Below are positions 35,143 to 46,598 of a DNA stretch of 64,000 bases, in pieces; positions within the stretch are counted from its first letter, which is position 1, and the number at the start of each line of letters is the position of its first letter. A model generated the notes under the pieces. It did not search any database, was not told the DNA's origin, and worked only from the letters and a program-made list of their open reading frames with translations. The DNA lies in assembly GCA_963920765.1 (NCBI GenBank), contig OY987250.1, positions 1,550,001 to 1,614,000 of the forward strand, in the 5' to 3' direction. Origin of the DNA: Ulota crispa. Its lineage: Eukaryota; Streptophyta; Bryopsida; Orthotrichales; Orthotrichaceae. Made by a program: the position numbers and the translations under genes.

Positions 35143-35948
35143 AGATCGACATGAAACATCTCAAGCTACTAACTACCCTTTTCTCACCTTTTCGCACATC
35201 AAACACTCTAGTTCAAACCTCCAATTCCCCACCCAAATTTTACCTGCACACATAAACAAGCAACCAGCACACGCGCTTATAATAACGGAGATCGAAATTT
35301 GCAAAGCAATGTATTACGTACAACTGTGATCAGGAGCTCGAAATTCTGTCAGACCTGCAGGATGAGACAAAAGCTCTGCCTGTCTAAAATTTTATCTCAA
35401 TTCAAGATCGACATGAAACCTTCATAAGCTACTACCCTTTCTCACCCCTTCCGGATACTAAACACTCACAAAACTAGTCTAGAAACCAAAACCTGCAATT
35501 CCTTGCCGTAATTTTAGCTGCACAAACTCAAGCAATCAAACAGTCATGCGCTTATAATCAAGATGCAAGCTTGCAACAACACTGCAAAGCAATGGATTAC
35601 AGGAGCTCGAAGTACTCTTGGACCTGCGAAAAGCTGCAGGATTAGACAAAGCTCTGACTTTCTGAAATTTTTTCTATCTCAAATCTAGATCGACATGAAA
35701 CCATCACAAGGTACTACTACCCTTTCTCACCTTCCGGATACTAAGCACTACTCACAAAACTAGTCTAGAAACCAAAACCTCCAATTCCGCACCGTAATTT
35801 TAGCTGCATAGACTCAAGCAACCAAACATGCGTTTATAACCAAGATACAAGTTTGCAACAACACTGCAAAGCAAGTGTACTGTAATACACAACGTGATCA
35901 GGAGCTTGGAGTCTCAGACCTTCTAAAAGCTGCAGGATGAGAGCGAGA
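35143..35948. repeat. Three tandem copies of a ~250-300-bp unit
   Basis: Each copy runs AAGATCGACATGAAAC, CTACTACCCTTTCTCACC, CAAAACCTCCAATTCC, TTTTAGCTGCA, CAAGCAACCAA, CGCTTATAATCAAGAT, TTTGCAACAACACTGCAAAG, GATCAGGAGCTCGAA and AAAAGCTGCAGGATGAGA. Copies start near 35143, 35404 and 35687. It may lie in the promoter or 5' transcribed part of the minus-strand gene ending at 30122. Confidence 0.8.
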
Positions 35949-36007
35949 GCTCGAGAGAGAGCTGTGATTACGATTGTTGCAGAGGTTATGTACTGCGAAG
36001 TACTGAA

Positions 36008-36271
36008 CGTCATATTAGGTAAAGTGGGCAAAAGAGCACATTTTGGGACTTGTGAAGATTTCCTGAAGGGGTGAGGTGATCACCTCAAACCGAGCTCCAG
36101 TGTTTTTTTGGGCACACGTGTGCCCATCTGAGAGGAGAAATTTGAGAGGAATTTTTTTTTAATAGTTTAGATTGAATATAATACCTTTGAATCTGCTTTA
36201 AGGTAACTTTTTGAGTTTAAGGTGGAGTACAAAATGGTACCTCCGTTTTTCCCAATCTACCTAATATGGCG
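36008..36271. mobile_element. MITE copy 1, CCATATTNNNTAAATTGGG family
   Basis: Left end CGTCATATTAGGTAAAGTGGG-like; right end CCCAATCTACCTAATATGGCG. The interior has GGTGATCACCTCAAACCGAG, ACACGTGTGCCCATCTGAGA and GTGGAGTACAAAATGGTACC. Other copies are 37496-37749 and, inverted, 61082-61338. Confidence 0.7.
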
Positions 36272-36473
36272 TTACTGGGGTATGAGGAAACATGGCTACT
36301 GTGAAGATTTGGGGGCGCTGCTTTTGTGGATTCTTTGGAGTTGCGAAGCTATGTGTCCTTTTTTTTGGGGTGATTTTTTAATGTTTTGATTAAGCTTAGC
36401 AGCGGTTTGACAAGTGATGACTACGGCCACATGGGCAGGGGAGGAGTCGCACTCGTCACGCGGGGCGGCATCG

Positions 36474-36535
36474 TGCTTCGCAGATCTCTGAGAATGGCTG
36501 ACTGTTCCGACAATAAAACACTGTCCTGCAGTGAA
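36474..36535. repeat. ~60-bp direct repeat, copy 1 (CTTCGCAGATCTCTGAGAAT)
   Basis: AGATCTCTGAGAATGGCTGA then CTGTTCC and CTGTCCTGCAG. The same block recurs at about 37170-37230 (CTTCGGAGATCTCTGAGAAT). The two are about 700 bp apart in intergenic DNA between two copies of one MITE family. Confidence 0.7.
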
Positions 36536-37169
36536 ATTATTTTGTGCTAATTATCACTTTTTGGCTACACCAATGCTAATTGTTCTAGAGTATTTTTTGA
36601 AAAAACGTAAAAGATTTAGCCAACTTTTATACATAGGTTTGGGAGTAAAGTAAGAGGCTTGTAAACTGACCATCTAAGAGTTGAAACTGAATTTTGGGGA
36701 GGTGGAACTTCTTGATATATTTTTCAGTAAATTTCCTTGAAAGACAAGAGGAATTGGCATCTAACTCAAGTTATTTTGTATTTTTCAGAACAATGTGGAA
36801 TTAGTTATGAAATTTTGAAGTGGAAAGATCATAGGGCTCTAAAATGGTGCACCTCCTCAAATGTACATCTACTGCACATTATGAAAAGACTATGAATAAG
36901 CCATGCACTGACGGAGATCATTTGGGGAGGTGAGCGGAATTAGTGCCCTAACGCAATTCAAGCCTCTTACCTTAAGAGCCCAAATCTCAAGGTTTCACTT
37001 GATGTCACCTCATCCTACTAGTGCAATATTCTAATTTCTCACAAAACCATCATGAGATTTAGGTTTGATGAAAGGTTGAAAACATCCAACTTTACATCTG
37101 ATCCTTGGTACTCAACTATATTTTGGTTACAAAAAGAAGCTAAGACCATTTCATCCAAAATATTTTCAC

Positions 37170-37230
37170 AGCTTCGGAGATCTCTGAGAATGGCTGACTG
37201 TTCCCGATAATAGAACTGTCCTGTAGCCGT
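37170..37230. repeat. ~60-bp direct repeat, copy 2
   Basis: Partner of 36474-36535; see there for the shared block. After it the two copies diverge. Confidence 0.7.
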
Positions 37231-37495
37231 GATGCATACGGTACTGGACATGATGTATGTATTAACAGTATTATTGGGGAAGGGTACGAAGTATTTCGTA
37301 TGCGTACAAATATGTATATTTTATTATACTTTGTCCTTTCAGACGAGTTAATTATGTCGTAGGGCTAACTGCCATGCTGTACTGGACTGGAATGGAGAAT
37401 TGTGGAAACGACAAAGGAATTATGGAGTCATGCATGAAAGTGTATTAGAAAACAATAAAATCAGGAAGTGGAAATTTTAGCAAAATTTTGAACAT

Positions 37496-37749
37496 CACCA
37501 TATTCAATAAATTGGGAAAAAGGGTATAATTTGGGACTTTCAAACTTGATTTCAAAAGTTTGAGGTGATCTCCTCAAATCAAGCTCAGCATTTTTTTTTG
37601 TACACGTGTCCTCACTTGAGAGGCGGGATTTGTGAGGGAAAAAATCTTAGTAACTCAAACTGAATTTGGTACCTTTGAATCTAACTTCTTGGGTTTGAGG
37701 GGGAGTACAAGTTGGGACACCTCTTTTTCCTAATTTATTGAATATGGTG
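37496..37749. mobile_element. MITE copy 2, CACCATATTCAATAAATT family
   Basis: Inverted ends: CACCATATTCAATAAATTGG on the left, and the reverse complement of the right end is CACCATATTCAATAAATTAG. About 254 bp. The interior matches copies 1 and 3 (TTGAGGTGATCTCCTCAAAT, TGTACACGTGTCCTCACTTG, GGGGGAGTACAAGTTGGGAC). Confidence 0.75.
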
Positions 37750-37759
37750 TTGAACCCTC

Positions 37760-39380
37760 CAGAAGCCTCTAAGAAATCTCAAAAAGGATCCCAAGACATG
37801 TATTTATTGCAATAAACAAATCACTAATCCCCTATTTGTGCTCACCCTTTTAGTTCAATGCAATCATGAAAATTGTATTATTGTGCCATCTCAATAGGAC
37901 AAATATGTGGGTACAATAGAACTGTAAATTCTATTTTATTCTATTTGTATACATGATTGAGTGAAGTACTTGAATAGTGACTGGTGAGTTCATTTACATA
38001 TTTTATCAATGCAATGCCTTTTTGTATTGTTTTAGATTGTGCATGTAGATAAGGTTCTTCATACAAGGACTAGTTTACCATTTTCTATTCATGATTTTTG
38101 TGATGTACAATAGGAAAGTCATACAAGGTAGAGACACTTCACACATTTTCTAATGTACGTGGCCTATGCTCAGTAAATGTTAAGAGTGTCAAATCTTAAG
38201 GGCCATGTAGAGGGTTTATAATTTTGCTTATGGCATTCATTGATTTCTTATACTCAAACATACATTTTGTTTGCCTTGGTGTATTTTATGTGTGGTTGCT
38301 TATTCTAAATGTGTATCCTCATCTTTTTTTGTGTAAAAAAACATGAAATGTAACATTGGTATATCTTTCTCCTAAAATGCTTTAACTAAAATTTGTTGGA
38401 ATTGAAACAATCGTTAAAATGTTCATAAGTTTTTTTTATAGCAAAAATGGAGATAGTGGTGATAAACATCTTGGTCTTTATAATATTTATACTTCCCAAA
38501 CTTGTATTAAGAGAGAACTGATAGGTAAGATTGAAAAGTACATGTTGGGATTCTTGGATGTTGCTTGTAGAGGGCGGAACCTTGTATTCATCAAAATGTT
38601 GGATGAAAAAAATGTTAAAGGTCTTTCTGATTTATGCAAAAAAGGTAACAAGTATACTAAATATTCATTTCCAAAGACAATGAGAAATTTTAAAATTGAA
38701 TGGAATCATCCATGCATTGCATATAACAATTTGAAAACATGTAGTCAAATTTGAATGTGACTTTTTCACAAACCCAATGTTGACCACAAAAGGTTGTTGT
38801 TCTGACGTATTTCAAGTAATTCATACTTGAATTGAAAAATAAGATTCTTGGAGATGCATTTTTTTAAAGTTGTACTTAAAATTAATAACTAAATGAAAAA
38901 TGTGTTTTTATTTTGAAAAGTCCCCTAGCAAAGTCCTTTAGCCAACTGATACATTTAAGAGTACAGAGTACTGTAAAAGTAGTGTGTTATCAATACATAC
39001 ACATGATTGCAATTATACAATAAACTCCACACCCTAAATTACCATAATTTTCTTGAGTTTCAATAATTACCACGCCTACATAAAATCTTTCTGTACACAA
39101 GGGTACCCTGTAAATTCTTATCAAAATTATTTTTCCACTTCTACAATATCTTATTTTTTCAATTTGTATAGCTCCACATATGCCGTGGCTTTGTTCTAAC
39201 TTACTCAATGATGATCTTCCAACTGATTTGCATAGAATTATTTTAAAGCCTACAATATTATCTGAAAGATAAAATAAAAATGGAAAGTGAGTCCTCCTAG
39301 ATTCTATTCAACTTCAAACTATTCAACCATTTACATGTCAAAAAGCCTTGTTACACAACACTCGTGTTATCTATGCAACA
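37760..39380. other. AT-rich intergenic DNA
   Basis: The plus frame 38419-38754 (111 residues) has no family match and sits in AT-rich sequence with no splice context. No element ends found. Confidence 0.35.
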
Positions 39381-40738
39381 TTAACCCCAAAAGGCCAAAG
39401 GGTCCATTCAACAGCCACTTGAGAACTTGGGTAGGGTCATATGGAGTTAGTTTTTATTAGATGTTCTCAAAATTGTTACACACGGTGCAAATATGTATCC
39501 TCCAAGTAGAAATATAAATTTTTCCCCAATTGAATGCTCAATTCAAAAGTCATGCTATCCAAAAGAATTTAAGCAGCTTGGGCAACCTAGGCATCTTTGG
39601 AGAATCTTATGCTAAAACTCTTATCAACTTTTGAAATATTGGCAAGTATGTAACTAAAAATACATGGTGTACAATTGTCAAATAAATAAATAAATTGAGG
39701 TCTCACATCACATTCTAATGGGAGTCAAACTTTGTTAACTACGTTTAGGCAGATTCAAGAAAAAATGTTTTCCTCTGACTTCAAGGCCTATTATCTTTCA
39801 ATCTATACACCCAAGGCTCTTGAATTTTTTTCAAACATTCCAAATGTTTCTCTAACTTTTCACCATTCAGATTTCATAAAAGATGTTCTCAGTGCACAAG
39901 AAATCATGAAAGAATGACTACTGTAGACTGAGAGCAGATTTGGCATAAAATAAATCCTCAAAAATTTGCCCAATTATTCCATAAGTTATTCTTCAAAAAT
40001 GCCCGATGTCAAACAAATCAAAAAATTGAAATGCCAAATATTATAAAAGACATTAAGCTTAACTAACAATGGAAGTTTAAGGTTGATTCCAAGAGGGCTC
40101 AATCTATTGCAAATTTTCAACCAAGGGCTAATTTTAAAAGGTGGAAGATGCTTAGAAAAAGGCTTAATTGTACTAGAAAATTTGGCTGAATACCAAATAA
40201 TAACAACTTTTTTTGAAAGTGCCCAATCTTGTTTAATTACAAAAGCAAATGCCAAATTATTTTTTTCTCAAAAAATTATTGATTCGGCACAGACATGTTG
40301 AATCTACTCTCAACCTATAGTAATGTATTGCCAATTTACTTAATCTCTTTATTCTGCATGTCAATTTAGAGGAAGTTAGATTCATAGTTTGCTCCTCAAA
40401 TTTTTCATGAGTGTACCTAACAAGATTCAAATATTAGTCGGAAAAAAACTTTAATTTGTGACGACCAAAAATTTGACTCCAAAGAGGCTCAAAGTCTACT
40501 GACCTATTTGGACAAGGACAAAATTTTTTTTTTTGTAAATTTCAAATGCTATAATCTTTCAATCTATGTGGTTATATGAGCTGAAATTTTTGCAGTCAAT
40601 ACTAAAATATTTTACTGTAACTTTGTACGGTTGAAGTTTCAAAAATAGTTTTCAAGTTAAAAGTCACATCAACATATTGAAAAAATACAAAATTTGGCAG
40701 TTTCTGGTGAAAACACCCCTTGGGCCTTTAGGGGTTAA
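39381..40738. mobile_element. Fold-back family copy 3 (TTAACCCC...GGGGTTAA), hosting a nested MITE
   Basis: The ends are TTAACCCCAAAAGGCCAAAG and CTTGGGCCTTTAGGGGTTAA, about 1.36 kb apart. Both halves carry a TATCTTTCAATCTAT / ATAATCTTTCAATCTATG segment. Without the nested 400-bp MITE it is about 0.95 kb. The arms pair only in part, so it is older than the 16.3-kb copy. Confidence 0.6.
39919..40322. mobile_element. 400-bp MITE with TA target duplication, copy 1
   Basis: Element 39921-40320, flanked by TA on both sides. Left end CTGTAGACTGAGAGCAGATT; right end AATCTACTCTCAACCTATAG. The TA duplication suggests Tc1/mariner relatives. It is near-identical to the copy at 41491-41871, with about 19 extra bases near its right end (GGCACAGACATGTTG). 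It lies inside the fold-back element 39381-40738. Confidence 0.85.
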
Positions 40739-41324
40739 AATTCTGCTAGAATTGTAAAAGCATATGAAGAATATGCAATTAAGATAATTTGCAAAAACCA
40801 AGGATTCTAGAAAATCGTCCAATGATCAATGACAATGCTGCAAATACGCAATGACCGTTCAATGAAATTTTGTATAACTACAAAACCAAACTCATGCTCT
40901 AATTTCAATTTTCTCAGCCTGATATCTGTGAAAGCTTTAATTAAAATGAAATTTTTGATAAATACTACTGTATTTTGCATTATTTTGATGGATATCCTTG
41001 ATTTTGATTTTTTTTAAAATGCAAGATACCTTTGAGAATATCAGAACTGCAAAGAGTTTAATGAATGACATGCTTGCAATCTTGGTGGTTACATCCTGAG
41101 CCATATTGTTGCCAATTTCTTTTTGTTTGTTCTAGATAGTGTTGGCATGTGCTTATTACGTTCCCAAAGTTGCATTCTTTGCACTCAAATGTGTTAAGGG
41201 TTGCTTGTTTTGTGGCAAAAAGGGAAGCCTAGCAATTGTCTGGCCATACCACATTGTGACAAGCACATGCAAAGAACTTGTTTTGTGACAAATAGGAGTA
41301 TTAGATTGGTAATTTTCCCCTTTC

Positions 41325-41405
41325 TAAAACCCTACAAGGGTATTCGGACAATTTCCACAAATCCAAGGGTAATCATTCAAACACTACAATATACAAGGGT
41401 ATTTA
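41325..41405. repeat. Iterated CAAGGGTAT motif
   Basis: Three spaced units: CTACAAGGGTATTCGGACAA, ATCCAAGGGTAATCATTCAA and ATACAAGGGTATTTACCAAA, about 30-40 bp apart. The same spacing of (C)AAGGGTAT units makes up the arms of the MITEs at 44318 and 44868 and the hairpin at 50755. Confidence 0.6.
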
Positions 41406-41488
41406 CCAAACTATTCTCAACATGAATTTGACTATCAATTACATTTACAAAATTCTTACCTTTGCGTCATACTTAACTACCTAAGGAC

Positions 41489-41873
41489 TATTGTAAGTTG
41501 AGAGCAGATTCAACATAAAATAAATCCTCAAAAATTTGCCCAATTATTCCATAAGTTATTCTTCAAAAATGCCCGATGTCAAACAAATCAAAAAATTGAA
41601 ATGACAAATATTATAAAAGACATTAAGCTTAACTAACAATGGAAGTTTAAGGTTGATTCCAAGAGGGCTCAATCTATTACAAATTTTCTACCAAGGGCTA
41701 ATTTTAGAAGGTGGAAGATGCTTCAAAAATGACCTAATTGTACTAGAAAATTTGGTTGAATACCAAATAATAACAACTTTTTCTGAAAGTGCCCACTCTT
41801 GTTTAATTACAAAAGCGGATGCCGAATTCTTTTTTTCTTAAAAAATAATTGATTCTACTCTCAACCTATAGTA
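41489..41873. mobile_element. 381-bp MITE with TA target duplication, copy 2
   Basis: Element 41491-41871 between TA dinucleotides. Left end TTGTAAGTTGAGAGCAGATT, right end AATTGATTCTACTCTCAACC then TATAG. Over its length it differs from copy 1 at only a few positions, so the pair is recent. Same orientation as copy 1, 1.57 kb away. Confidence 0.85.
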
Positions 41874-41879
41874 CCTTGA

Positions 41880-43000
41880 GTCTACAAGTAATAATACAAA
41901 AATTACTTTGATTTACAAAACATCAAAAGATATATCCAAATCAAAAAATGCATGCAAAACATCAAGAAGTATATGTAAGATATAAGAAATCTTTAAACAT
42001 TCCAAAACATAGAAAGTCCATAATCACATGAATAGTTCATAAGTACTTAAATACGTCATCTCTAGCTGTAACAAGCTCAAGCATGGTACGAATTTTTCAA
42101 GGCACCATGCATTTGATTACATTACAAGCTATCAGTGGCATGATCAACAACTCATTATATGCATCCTAACGAAAGGTGGAATGTAAAAATAAAAAAGATA
42201 TCCAAAAAATAGACCTAATATTTTATTTATTATGCAAAAATCAAATGCTTCGAAATTGGCTTTCATTTTTTGCTCTACATCCAATTATTGGAGAGAACAG
42301 ATCTTTTTGTGTCAAACTTTCCAAATAGAACTGCCACATAGGCATTTCCATGTGAACCGGGCTTGGGAGACAGTGAGAAGAAATAACTCACAATTTTTAC
42401 CCGATCTGATTTCGAAAATTCCTTGGAAACCAAAAAATGGATAGAATAATCAGTATGTGCATTTTCCATCCATAAAATCCAGCTATTATCATAATCTTTC
42501 ATCAAAATATTGCAGAAATCTAATGTTTCTTTGACAGGTGTTTTTTGCAGTTTCATCGAATTTTCACCCATGTTTTTTTTAGTGTTAAGGTAGCCAGTGT
42601 AAAATAAGGTTAGATCTTGGCAAAAATTAGCCAAAAACAGTTCCAGCTGGGACTTGCGTGTGAACCACCGCTTAACATCGATGTGATAGAAAGCCTGAAA
42701 ACAAATGCATAGTTCGATGAACTGGAAAGTCTTACACTTTCCAGTGACTGTGACAACTGCACATGGCTACATGGGCTGGCACTTGCTGAGCCAATCACAT
42801 CACAATGACACAATAAACGTACATGAAAAAACTGCCCACCAACAACGACTACTGTGAAAAAACACGACGGTCATAGTATAATTATTAAAAGCACAAATAT
42901 AGTTGAACCTTTCGGAAGAAATTTGTTCAGCTGCGCCAGGATCTTGTTTCTCAACAAAGTTGAAATGTAGATGTAAAGAAGATAAGCATTTGAATCCAAG
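41880..43000. other. Intergenic DNA 3' of the ZCCHC9-like gene
   Basis: No gene is supported. The minus frames 42275-42634 and 42610-42813 (119 and 67 residues) lie near each other and use ordinary composition but match no family I know. Confidence 0.3.
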
Positions 43001-43233
43001 GGAATGCTTTACTGCTATATCGTGAGCACGCATCCGTGAGCCATCAGCCGTGAGCCTGGATTTTTTGTCACAAATACCCAAATTCACCTATAACCGTGTC
43101 CAGAGGGCCCTATAATTGTGCATTTTAAACTTGAAAAACTTGCTGTTTTTTGAGCTCAAACTTGGTTCTCGCTCACAGAATCTTGGGTCAGCACTCATGA
43201 CTCACCGATTTAAGCTCACAAAATAGCGTTGTC
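43001..43233. mobile_element. MITE related to the one at 7296
   Basis: It shares CCGTGAGCCTGGATTTTTTG, TTCACCTATAACCGTGT and GGGCCCTATAATTGTGCATT with 7296-7515. The ends are TGCTATATCGTGAGC and, in reverse complement, CGCTATTTTGTGAGC. It lies about 80 bp beyond the stop codon of the ZCCHC9-like gene, so it may be part of the 3' transcript. Confidence 0.65.
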
Positions 43234-43310
43234 AATTTGAAACAGAAAGGAAATGATGAGAGGAGCGACAGCAGCAGCAGTGTGTATTCGAGAAAACTTA
43301 CCCTGGGTGG

Positions 43311-46300
43311 TCAGAATTTTACAACTTTAGGGTTCTGTTTCCCAGAATTCACTTTTCTCGAAAGTAACGTCCTTGCTGGGTCCTTGGTATTTGAATTTTG
43401 AATCTTGGGTGCAACAGCTGTACTTCCAGGTTCATCGTCTACTTCTCCATCACTACCGCCTAACGTGTCGGCTTTTCCATCTTCTTGAAAGTCATCTTCT
43501 AAATCATCACCGCTTTTGAATACCGTCCGTTTACCTCCCACACCTGATGATACTTGAGTTGAATCTGTTGCTGCTTGGGATAAATCACAAACACTCATGC
43601 CGTATTAGACCCACTTTGTAAAGATATGCGAGATAAACCTACCAACATCCCAGATTTGGTGACTAAATCCTAAACCCTAAACCTTAAACCTAAACCCACT
43701 ATAAACGTATGAGTTTTCTGTATTTAAGGCGAATTATTGTCCCTGAATAGGACCATCTTAATAGAGAACCAGGTTTCTCAAGAGTAACAAAACCGTTTCA
43801 GAACTTACATATTTTTAGCTTCACCCGAGCATTGCCTGCAAACTTGCCACTATTCTTTTGAGGACAATCTTTAGCAAGGTGTGTAACTGCTTCACAGATT
43901 TTACAGCAGCCTCCCTGTTCAACCACATTGACATTAGTACCTTGTGACAAAGAACCAAAACAAAAACAGTATTTCGGAATAACTCACAAAATAATCCTTT
44001 GACAAAGCGTAAGAAACAAAGAAGTGCATCAGAGAACAATCTGCCAAATAAGCATGTTCATGCAAAAAGGGTGTTTTTGAATTCAGCAAGAAGCTAACCT
44101 TCGGGTAGATGCCGTGTTTGTTCTCAGGGCAGTTCTTGCTAAGATGACCACGTTCTTTGCAAAGGAAACACTCAGCAAATGTTGAACCACCTGCAAACTC
44201 AGACCAAGATAAACGTTATGTACTTCATCAAAAAATAGTTCAGAGACCCTCACTTTCTTACCACAGCTCCTACACCAAGTAACAACCTCAGAAAACGTAC
44301 TATAGATTATAGATTAAAGGGAAAGTTTCATGAATACCCCTGAAGTTTGCAATATTTACATAGGCACCCTTGCTTTTTCAAATTACACAAATCCCCTCGG
44401 ACCAAAATTTCTAGTGTTTGTTTTGTTGTGCATGCCACTTCCCTTCTTCCTTTGTGCGCATATTGCTTCTTTTTTGTTTCATTACATTCCCTTCTACAAC
44501 ATTGGTCATGAAGGAAGTACGAGCACAACAAATAAATGCCTGAAAATTATGATCCAAGGGTATTTGTGTAATTTCTGAAAAAGCAGGTGTATTTATGTAA
44601 ATATTGCAAACTTCAAGGGTATCCATGAAACCTTTCGTAAATTAAACAAAAGGACATCTCTCCCTAACCCTCTCGTAGATGTGCTTACCATCCTTTAAAG
44701 GCTTCGGACACTTATCAAGCGAGTGTCCGAATTCGCCACAATTGTAGCATAACTTAGCATCCCTGCCTTTAAATTCTGAAGGACAATTCTTCAACGTATG
44801 ACCCCACATTCTGCAGCCAAGACACATCTGGAGACATCCATACCAGCAAGTACAATTCATTAGAAACAAGAAAAAATTTCATGGATACCCCTGAAGTTTG
44901 CCATAATTTCATAGATAACCCTGCTTTTTCAGAAATTTCATAAAAATACCTGGCCCTAAAACTTTCAAGTGTTTGTTTTAATGTGCATGCCACTTCCGTT
45001 CTTCCTTTTGTGCGCACACATAACAAGAAAGAAATAGTGTGGGCACAAAGGGAGAAGGAAGTGACATGCACAACAAAACAACCACCTAAACATTTTGGTC
45101 CAAGTGGTATTTCTGAAATTTCTGAAAAAGCAGGGGTATCTATGAAAATATTGCAAACTTCAAGGGTAGGTATCCAGGAAATTTTCCCTAGAAACAATAT
45201 ATTGTTTAGGTTTTACGTAAAAGAGCTGGACCACAAAACAGCCATTATCTCAGATCATGAGAAAGTTTGGAAAGTCCTTTACCTTATGGCGGTCTTTCTC
45301 GCTTTTAGTTGGGCAATGTTTAGCAATGTGATCCTTGGATTTGCAAAGGAAACAGCCCTCGCCAGGTTTCATTCCAGCTTGACGCAGGGGATGTTTGCTG
45401 GCACTTACAACTTTGTTCTTCTTGGCTGAACCATTACCATCACCAGACTCATTTACTCTTTTTTTGACTCCTGTTTTCGTCGCTCCTCCGTTACTGGTTT
45501 CATTCTCGCCGTTGGAGGCAGTGGGAGTGACCGTTATAACACCATCTGCATCAAGCCAATAGAAAATACAGATAGACGAAATCAAAATTTACCACTGTTA
45601 ATCTAAGTTGGGAGGGGGGGGGGGGGGGGGGGGGGGGGGTGAAGTTTCTTTCAAGTAGAGGTACCTAATTGTCCCTGAAAAGCCAAGGGGAGGAGTTCCA
45701 TTTTGAAAATCTGTTCTGGTTTTTGAATTTCCTTCTGTTGAGTTGAGCCTCTCCTCTTGTCACTAAAAAAAAGGGCAAATTTGCATGTAACTAAAATAAG
45801 GGCGTCAAAGTTTTTTTCTAGATGTGACAAATATGGTTGTTACTTTGGGCAAGTTTAGACCAAAGGACAAGACAAGCAAACAATTTCGACTGGACTAGGT
45901 GACGTGGAGGTCCATGTTAGAATCAAGGTGCAGACGTCAACGCATGGATGCAAGGATGCACACATGCCCCAACTCTAATATACTTTTATATACTCTAATA
46001 AAAACCGCCAGCTTCTGCGCCCAAGGTAGACAGTTTAGGGTTGGTCCAAAGTGACAACCATGGTGAATGTATCACCCAAGAGTTCTATCCTCCGATAGAG
46101 TTTCTAACTCTAACGCCCACTAATGCGACACACTGATGTTCTAAAGCCCTCAGACATAGAATTGAGTCAATTTTAGGTCATCTACTAACTATCGCATATA
46201 CTATCCAAATATTTCATTCTCTGATGCGTTATAACCCCTTTCCATTTGCTAACAAAAATACTTAAAATCATACAAATCTAACCTTTCAAGAAATAGTAAA

Positions 46301-46586
46301 CATGCTTAGCACAGGAAATCCTTACCTTCACTGTTACTCAAACCCTAGAATACAACGACCTCTATAAGCAAAGAATCTTCTATGCAGTCTTCCAGAGTGT
46401 CATCCATGAAACCAATACAATCTAAACACTTCGTTTGACAACCGCATTTCTGACTTACATCATCTTCTGCAAGCTCTGGTTGGAACTAAAATTCAAAAGC
46501 AAGCCAACAACAAAGACATTGAATCTTGCAATGGTCGTACCTGCAATAAGTCGTTGCTTCGCGAGTCGTTGCCGCTTGTTCCCCAT
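43311..46586 (-). CDS. ZCCHC9: ZCCHC9-like zinc-knuckle RNA-binding protein; six exons, five CCHC motifs
   Basis: Coding exons on the minus strand: 46586-46541, 45545-45283, 44827-44689, 44190-44099, 43914-43809, 43570-43311. All have GT-AG borders and phases that agree, giving about 301 residues. It starts MGNKRQRLAKQRLIA. Five C-x2-C-x4-H-x4-C knuckles sit at residues 80-93 (CFLCKSKDHIAKHC), 105-118 (CLGCRMWGHTLKNC), 130-143 (CYNCGEFGHSLDKC), 157-170 (CFLCKERGHLSKNC) and 184-197 (CKICEAVTHLAKDC). The links NCPENKHGIYPKGGCCK and the basic N-terminus are typical of the eukaryotic ZCCHC9 group, which acts in the nucleolus or nucleus on RNA and ribosome biogenesis; animal members have four knuckles. 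The C-terminal exon is acidic (DDLEDDFQED) and ends QNPKVVKF. The acceptor of exon six could also be 3 codons further on. Introns 2 and 3 each carry a MITE of one family. Confidence 0.85.
43664..43698. repeat. Telomere-like repeat in intron 5
   Basis: CTAAATCCTAAACCCTAAAC and CTTAAACCTAAACCC: about five degenerate CCTAAA units inside the intron between exons five and six of the ZCCHC9-like gene. Confidence 0.6.
44318..44640. mobile_element. MITE, ATACCCCTGAAGTTTGC family, in intron 3 of the ZCCHC9-like gene
   Basis: Left arm GGGAAAGTTTCATGAATACC; right arm GGGTATCCATGAAACCTTTC. Long inverted arms carry spaced (C)CCCTTG/CAAGGGTAT units and a centre with CATTGGTCATGAAGGAAGTA. It lies between exon four (44190) and exon three (44689). 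Confidence 0.8.
44868..45193. mobile_element. MITE, same family, in intron 2 of the ZCCHC9-like gene
   Basis: Left AAAAAATTTCATGGATACCC, right GGGTAGGTATCCAGGAAATT then TTCCCT. AGAAAC flanks both sides (about 44862-44867 and 45192-45197), a possible target duplication. Together with the 44318 copy it brackets exon three. Confidence 0.8.
45614..45639 (+). repeat. 26-G homopolymer in intron 1
   Basis: An uninterrupted run of 26 G residues in the intron between exons one and two of the ZCCHC9-like gene. On the transcribed strand of this minus-strand gene it is a C run. Assembly of such runs is often uncertain in length. Confidence 0.9.
45834..46064. mobile_element. TIR element, ATGGTTGTTACTTTGG family, in intron 1
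   Basis: Left ATGGTTGTTACTTTGGGCAA; right GGTCCAAAGTGACAACCAT, which is the inverted match. About 230 bp. A relative is at 33812-34066. It is in intron 1 of the ZCCHC9-like gene. Confidence 0.65.
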
Positions 46587-46598
46587 CGTGACGTTTAG

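Noticed and set aside
38419-38754. 111-residue plus frame in AT-rich DNA
   Set aside because: No family match and no neighbouring exons; a frame of this length can occur by chance in 64 kb.
40083-41841. Two similar plus frames starting MIPRGLNLLQIF
   Set aside because: They are the same stretch in the two copies of the TA-flanked MITE, not paralogous genes.
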